Shown here piece by piece: positions 57,668-64,000 of a stretch of 64,000 nt of DNA. The notes under the pieces were generated by a model, which was given only the letters and a program-made list of their open reading frames with translations, was not told the DNA's origin and did not search any database. Each line of letters begins with the position of its first letter. The first letter of the stretch is position 1. The stretch lies in contig CAKAKS010000031.1 of the NCBI GenBank assembly GCA_916700875.1, positions 16,893,148-16,957,147 of the forward strand, given 5' to 3'. This DNA comes from Sebastes aleutianus (Eukaryota > Chordata > Actinopteri > Perciformes > Sebastidae). The translations under genes and the position numbers were made by a program.

Positions 57668-58849
57668 ACAAGTCTAAGCATACAATGCTTCTATATTGCC
57701 ATCTGTTTCATTTACGCTTTGTTATTTATTTATTTTTTTACACTACGTGGAACAGTTATATAGGTCCAGTACCTCAAGAACAATGAAACCTATTTTCCCC
57801 TTCAGCACCATGGACAGCAACATTAAGAATCTCTTAACAGCCAAACGCGAGCACTCACTTCTTAGTCTCAGAACGTTCTTAGAATTCATTTCCATTTTAC
57901 TAACTAGATGAGTTGTGTTGTCTGGTTGCCAGTGGGTGCTCCAGTTCAACCCCCACCTTGTCCTGAGATATGCTCGTCCCACTCTTAAAATATGTAACAG
58001 AAACAGAAGCTGCCCCTTGAATGAAGATTCTGTCGAGAAAACACAAGTGATGACAGCATTGTGTAGAGATGATTGATTCTCAGCCCCAACTCGAGTGCCG
58101 AGCCCTACACTCATTCTGGCATATGTGGAACACTGCTTTGTGTTGACAAGTACACATCTGAAACTCAAATACTCAGCCATTGTTTTTTTTTCATAACGCG
58201 CGTGTGTGTGTGTGTGTGTTTGGACACAGGCACGAGTGCATTTGGATTTCCCTGTGAGCGGTTTGAGAATAATTCATTTTGTGAGATATACTGACCTTCA
58301 CATCAGAGATTAGAGTCTATATCCATGTGGTTTCTGCTAAAGTTTCACCAGAGCCATGCTAATCCCGTCACACTCGGCTAAGTCACTGAGAGCCATGTGT
58401 TGTATGCGGTTCTTTGTGTGCGCATGTGCCTTCTGTGCACGTGCGTCGAAAAAGTCAGATAGCGCCAATTTAAGCGGGATTTAAAATGTCAGATATACGC
58501 CTCTGAAAAAAACAATGCCGTCGTGAGCCGCCACCTGTCAGACGTCACACCAGAGGGAGGCCGTCGAAATCTGCCACGGTTCGCTCGCGTTTGAGCTCCC
58601 AGCTGCGGGGACAGAAGGGCAAGAAAATGGAAAGAGACCCGTGAACAAAGCCAGCCCGTGTATATCCCATGATTCCCCCATGTCAGACTTGCCCTGGCTG
58701 CATTTCCTCTGCTCCCCCCCTGGCGATCATTCATCATGCCGTCACACACACACAGAGCGAGGGGGGGGGAAGCACAGCTCATGTATCTCTGCTTCCTGGA
58801 ACAGGCACGGGGGCCACTGCATAATCAGCTGGTTCCTTTATGCCCAAAA
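57668..58849. other. No gene recognised
   Basis: A 145-codon minus frame (57743-58180) has no domain and is not called. A (GT)n run lies at 58199-58219. The segment 58480-58800 is CpG-richer with a G run at about 58761-58770. Confidence 0.4.
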
Positions 58850-59230
58850 TACCTCATCTGCATTAACTTCATCACAGCTGCTTTATCTTATCTCCGCTGA
58901 ATTGATTAACTGTGAATCACCGGGATTGTACCGCAGATATAATCGGGTTCATGTTTACAAAATAAGCTACAGGACACAATGCCTGGAGTGAAACACGCAG
59001 CGGATTGCAAGAGTAATTCGGCGGATTGTTTTAATGGGCGAAGAGTCTGCCCACTGGAAGCATTTGTTTGTAAAATCTTGCTTTGCATATTTCATAATCT
59101 AATATTTAGGTCACCTGTACTGAGAGCATTTAAATGTGGATTTCATTGTCTACGCAACTAGTTATGCAGCTTGTATTGTTACAATAAACACAGCAATCTA
59201 AATAATCCCTTATCTTAATTGTGTGGGAGT
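58850..59230. promoter_or_regulatory. Possible conserved noncoding element
   Basis: Repeat-free stretch with GCTTTATCTTATCTCC (GATA-like), TGAATTGATTAACTG, CTTTGCATATTTCATAATC (octamer-like), CTAATATTTAGGTCACCTG and TTGTTACAATAAACAC. Short frames on both strands cancel out. Inference only. Confidence 0.28.
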
Positions 59231-60372
59231 GTATATTTTACATTTAAATTTCAGTCGCTGCTGTCGGGAACACGGTGTTTAATAAAACCCACTGGGTCTT
59301 GTTTGCAAAGAATAAAAGCTACTTCCAAACACAATTGTCTTTGCAACTGAATATCATATGAGGACAGAGCTTGTGACATCAGCCCAAGCTGGTTTTGCTT
59401 TGGACAGGGATTGTTTGTGTTGTTAGAAGCCATGTAGTTATTTCCAGAAAGACTGATCTGCCTGTGCACCCCTGCAATAAAATATATGCCACTGTATGAC
59501 ACCTCTTTGTATTTCACTTTTTTTTCCGTTGTTTATTGCTTTTCAAACGGTGCATATTTTCAGCACTTTCATTCAGATGTAACCAGAACTTTAAGATTTA
59601 TCTTTATCATCAGTCTGATCCCGTGCCACTTTTGTGTCTCTGTTGCTGTGGTATTTTAAGCCGCATCCCTGTCTTAAGCTGTTCCCGCTAAAGCGATGTG
59701 TCAGGCATTATTCCCACACCCAGCAGGTTGTTGTTCTTCTTGATAGCTCACCAACAGGCATATTACCAGCCCCGGTTGTTATTGTCACTGATGTACAGCC
59801 CCAAGACATCGCCTTCCTCTGTTCACAGTTCCTCCGAGTGTTATGTGTCATGTAATAAGAGTGTACACCTTTTGTCCAAGCTGGGTCTGCAGGGACCCTG
59901 GAGCTAAGGAGGGGAAGGAGTGAGGGGTGGGGAGGGTTGACGTGAGATTGAGGCGACACGTCTGGTCGCTGTCCCTGGGAGACGAATGGGCCGTGGTCAC
60001 CCACCGACGTCCCCAGACATCCCCAGATGTTCCCGGACCTCATGCGGCCAGAGTAGTTGACAGGCCCGAGAGACGCGGAGTCACAGCGTGATTAATCACC
60101 ACACACACTGTAGCATGCAGCTCGCCTCCCGCTGGCTCCCTGCCGAATAACGGGCCACTCACTGCACTGCAAAACATCCACTTCTACAAAGAAAAATACT
60201 GATTAATGTGGAGATATTTACAAGCAGCAAACAAAATAATCTACCAATGAGGTACACAAAGATGTCTTGAAATAAGCAAATTTCAAAAATGTAGATGATT
60301 TTATCTAAACTAGATTTAACTTTAAATTCAGTCTATACAGCAGTGTTAAATAACCGGTATTTAACAATTAGG
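59231..60372. other. No gene recognised
   Basis: 59870-60130 is GC-rich with GTGATTAATCACC, a palindromic homeodomain-like word at about 60089-60101. Overlapping frames on both strands are not called. Confidence 0.4.
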
Positions 60373-60790
60373 CGAATCTATTGGCAGAAATGGAATATAA
60401 TATTAATAAGTATGTTTTCTTTAGTGTATAATCACCTGTTAATGATAATTGTTGTGTTTTTGTTACCTTAGAATGAGCCGTTTATATCTACATAGGCAGC
60501 AGGCAGCGGGTCCTCTTCACAGAGTCTGCCATGTTGCACCGCCATGTTTTTACATTTACCTCTTGTCGCCGCTGCTCTCTCTCTCTTGCTTCACCACTCA
60601 CTTCCCACGTACCCACACACTCTACACACTGGCTCTACTCCAAATGGCTCTAGATGGGGCCATTTGTGGTTTCGCGTCGGCCACCATAGCTCTCCAACAT
60701 GCTTGGAACACGGGAGAGGCTTCAATAGGTTGCAATATCCTCACCTCACCACTAGATACCGCCAAATCCCACACACTGGACCTTTAATTG
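60373..60790. repeat. Fish interspersed repeat
   Basis: Phrases TTGGCAGAAATGGAATATAA, TTAGAATGAGCCGTTTATAT, GAGTCTGCCATGTTGCACCG, CCACTAGATACCGCCAAATC and CACACACTGGACCTTTAATT are those of a very common percomorph repeat. Overlapping frames in it (112 and 90 codons) are not genes. Confidence 0.8.
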
Positions 60791-61019
60791 TGACAAGAAT
60801 TTTGAATTTAGTTTGAGTCTTTGTCGCTTAATGAAAATTGGAGTTGGTTTAATGTCACATTTTAGTATTTTCTCATGTTGCTAACCAGTAGACAAGCTGT
60901 CCGCTATTATGAAAAAAAACAACAACAACAAATTGTTGTATTGGTTACATTTTAATAGGCAGACATTCACCTGACCCATACTAAATAGTACAGACAACAA
61001 GGTTCATATATCGGTCAGA

Positions 61020-61046
61020 AAAAAATAAATAAATAAATAAATAAAT
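61020..61046. repeat. (AAAT)n microsatellite
   Basis: About six AAAT units. Confidence 0.85.
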
Positions 61047-61596
61047 TAGCATCCCTTGTCCACCTGAACAGAGCCAACTATTTTGTCTCGTCTTTATTTG
61101 TCAGGGCATAATGAACAGAGCAGAAACATTTTTTTTTTCATTTACATTATCAATACAATTCAGTCATGAAAAAAGAGGATGTCAACGAATACTTATTGTA
61201 AAAATGTGCGTAGACAAAATGAACACTGCAACTAAGGAAGCCAGGAATTGAACCCAGCCATATACCGTATTGACTGATAAATATTATCCCATTTACTTAG
61301 AAAATGTAAACAATGTAAGCAACAACTTTTAATGTCATGGTAATGTTATATATGTATAACAATCTCCTGATCGACACAATTTACAACACCGCTTCTTATC
61401 AGAGTCATAACAAAGTCAAATCTTAAGACACAGACATCATACGTACATTACTACGATCAGCTGAGAATCAGTTAGTTGTGCAATGTGGAATTAAGATTTT
61501 CACTTTGTGGTCCTACTGCATATTGAATTCTGGCACTTTGTTGACAGTAGAGGGCAACTGAGGAGCCGAAGTTAGGGCATGCATCAATAGTGCATG

Positions 61597-61900
61597 CAAA
61601 TGGGCCAAGGGAGCTTGTCAGGTTTTTGTCAATAGCTTTCTCATTTTTATTTCAAACTAACTTTATTTCCACCTGGACCTCCTCCCTTTGCATGCTCAAT
61701 CACCTTTTAAAATATTTCTGTAATCGGGCCATGTGAACTATTATGGCCCGGTTTTTGTCAATAACTTTATACATTTGTTATCAGACACCTCAGACCAACT
61801 TTACATTCATCTGAGCCTCCTCCCATTATATACACCACCTCCAGTTTTTAAAGTATGCAATATGGCCCAGTGCATTACCGACTGTATTGTTTCGCTATTT
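61597..61900. repeat. Diverged tandem repeat, unit about 135 bp
   Basis: Two units share GGTTTTTGTCAATA, ACTTTA, CTCCTCCC, CACC and TTTAAA in order: roughly 61597-61731 (GGGCCAAG to CGGGCCATG) and 61732-61868 (TATGGCCCGG to ATGGCCCAG). Part of a third follows. Confidence 0.65.
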
Positions 61901-62034
61901 TCACTATTGATTTCCACCCAGGCCATGAATAGTTCAACCTATCCTCACACAATGGTTCGTATGATATCTTACCAAAAGTAATTTTGTTATTGTTTTGTGC
62001 ATTTTCCTACGATTGTTGAGCAACATGAGCAATC

Positions 62035-62425
62035 AGTGCACTTGCGCCAGCCGCTGCAAAACTACTTGGTGAGGTTCAGGAAAAGGTTGAAGTTTGGGTT
62101 AATATAAGTATGTTTGAAATACTTGGTTAAGTTTACGCCCAAAAATTGCTTGGTATGGTTTAGGAAAAGATCGTGGTTTGGGTTAAAATAACTACCGAAG
62201 TGTTGTGACTTAAGTACGGAAGTTAGTTAACAAATAATTCAACATTTGGGTTAAAATAACTACGTAAGTCGCGTTACTTAAGTACGGAAGTTACGTGATA
62301 AATTAGTTGGTGCGTGGATTACATACTAATTGATGTAATAATAGGTGGGTTCTATACAAATTACAGTGCATTACTTTTCGTAGGTCTAGTTATGAACAGT
62401 GTATGAGAACAGCATCAACAGAGCT
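62035..62425 (-). repeat. SINE-like family, copy 5
   Basis: In reverse relative to 52783: GGTTTGGGTTAAAATAACTA, TTAAGTACGGAAGTTACGTG, GTGGATTACATACTAATTG, TTTTCGTAGGTCTAG and AACAGTGTATGAGAACAGC. Within it the GTTTGGGTTAAAATAACTAC segment is present twice (about 62175 and 62248). Confidence 0.7.
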
Positions 62426-63444
62426 TTAAGACATTTTTTTTTCTTTTTGGGTCAGTTCAAACACAAATCATGTTCTAATATTTGATTAATTCATGTACAT
62501 GATTCAATTATGATTCTTTTTGAATATATGTATGAGGAGTATAAATGTCAGGAGAAAACAATTTAATTTAATGTAAAAACAATTCATCATGTTTAAAAAA
62601 AGTAATTATTCTAATTATTCTAAATTAAGATATTATAACTTTCTCAAATAACCCTTCTTCCAGTGAATTCAGACCAAACAGCAGAGAGAGAACAGGTGAG
62701 GACACCACCTACTCTTTCAGATGGAAACATTGTGCACTGGTTAAATCATTATGTTTTGAACAGTGCAGATGCAACAGCCACACACTGAGACTTGTGCATT
62801 TGATGATAAAATCTGACAATGTCACACAGACCACAGTAGACTCTCTCTTTTTTTTGTATTCACTTGATGCTGCTAGCTTTCCCACATCCGCTTCAAACAT
62901 GTGTGGGCGGTTTAAGCTGTCATTCCGTTGCGAGGGGCAGTTTGGGGTCACGGAGGAAAAGTGAGCTGAACAGTAAAGAAGATTCAAAGAGTTTGAGTGC
63001 TTACGGATGGTCTGGTACCACTCGCCTACTCTGTTGGACAATAATTAAAGCTCTGGAAGTTAATGAGTTTCTTCTGACTTATTGAACCTTGCTCGTCAGG
63101 ACTACTGGCATTTGCCAGGGCTCACTTACAGAAAACAAGTTAAGATACAATCTAAAGAGAGAACTTACTTTACTTAATGTTTTACTAATTTTTTAATCAC
63201 TCTGTGATGGGCAATTACGTTTTTCTAACTCTGACAATCACTGCTATTTGTTCATTACAAAAATCTGATAGTCTGTAATTGAGATCTTAGTCAAACAACT
63301 TTTGACAGAAGAAATAACACAATTTTCTTCTTACAAATGAAAAGTTGAATTCATTAGAAATAAAACACACTTTTACTTATTACACTCAGACATTTTGCAC
63401 ATTATGAGGACACATTTTTGGCTTTTTGCCTGTCATTTGTACAT

Positions 63445-63600
63445 CACGCAACAAAACCACTTAGTTAGGTTTAGGAAAAAGGTCATGGTTGGACTTAAAA
63501 TAAGTACTGAAACTAATTAGATATGTACGGAAACAATGTAACATAGGTACGGAAAACACGTCACAAACAACACTAACTTAACTTGCAAAACAAAACACCA
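63445..63600 (-). repeat. SINE-like family, copy 6 (partial)
   Basis: CACTTAGTTAGGTTTAGGAA, AAAGGTCATGGTTGGACTTA, GGTACGGAAAACACGTCAC. Only the tail half of the family. Confidence 0.55.
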
Positions 63601-64000
63601 AGTCCTGTGTTTGTTGGACCCATCCAACTCCACTCCTGCCCACCATAATATGCTGTCTTTCTCACTTTTTATTCTACGCCACTAGCTCGGAGTGTAGCAT
63701 ATTTACAATGATGCGTTTACACTAGAGACTACATGGCATACAAATGTCAAAATCAAGAACGACACTCTTATTGCGCGCCAAATGCCTTGTGAGTGCCTTG
63801 TGAGTGTCATTCGTACGCCTTTTCGTGCGACAGGGCTGGGTATGACCAGTATCTTATGGTGGCTAACATTAGACACACATTGTTGTTTTAGTGATATTAC
63901 TGAGTCAGTTCACTGACTTTATGATATATTGTCATTTCGTTACCAGCATTTCACTGGCTTTATCACAAAAGTAAAAAAAAAAGTAAACACAGGAGACGTG
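63601..64000. other. No gene recognised
   Basis: Non-coding. GCCTTGTGAGTGCCTTGTGAG at about 63783-63803 is a 10-bp unit present twice. Confidence 0.4.

Noticed and set aside
57743..58180. 145-codon minus-strand open frame
   Set aside because: Length is within chance for a window of this size; no domain and no splice context.
60449..60816. Two overlapping plus-strand frames of 112 and 90 codons
   Set aside because: Both lie within a recognised interspersed fish repeat.

Overview
The window looks like non-coding DNA from a ray-finned fish, probably a spiny-rayed (percomorph) teleost. It is AT-rich and full of microsatellites, Tc1/mariner and hAT-type DNA transposons, decayed LINEs and short interspersed families that I recognise from teleost genomes. 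I find no intact host protein gene, no rRNA or tRNA gene and nothing prokaryotic. Repeat-family identifications by resemblance are from memory and should be confirmed by a library search.

Layout. 0-5 kb: an almost complete Tc1-like element (603-2223) with 211-bp inverted repeats, TA flanks and a transposase broken by a 2-bp deletion. 5-12 kb: one possible orphan coding exon on the minus strand (5013-5408), an AGTATACTT-rich repeat, a three-unit tandem repeat and a hAT-like element split by a segment that encodes the start of a THAP zinc finger. 13-16 kb: a 517-bp repeat and its 93%-like second copy, which sits inside another retroposon between 22-bp duplications. 16-24 kb: small inverted-repeat elements, simple repeats and a GC-rich island. 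24-28 kb: two inverted copies of one fish repeat 3.2 kb apart. 29-34 kb: a SINE-like family, a clean hAT non-autonomous element with a perfect 8-bp target duplication, and a 56/67-bp minisatellite invaded by two mobile elements. 36-42 kb: a 775-bp inverted-repeat element and a tRNA-type SINE nested in an older repeat. 45-54 kb: three decayed LINE fragments (endonuclease and reverse transcriptase parts), a foldback repeat and a diverged duplicated block at 50.4-51.0 kb. 54-64 kb: more interspersed repeats and several stretches that resemble conserved developmental enhancers.

There is no pathway or operon. The window reads as intergenic or intronic sequence in which repeated insertions have hit earlier insertions. 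The stretches that seem free of repeats and rich in homeodomain-, SOX- and GATA-like words (for example 3640-3990, 20140-20275, 41940-42300, 54660-54900, 58850-59230) would fit a regulatory landscape around a developmental gene outside the window, but this is inference. No new biological system was found; the most useful leads are the THAP fragment, the candidate exon, the paired block at 50.5/50.9 kb and the nested insertions.
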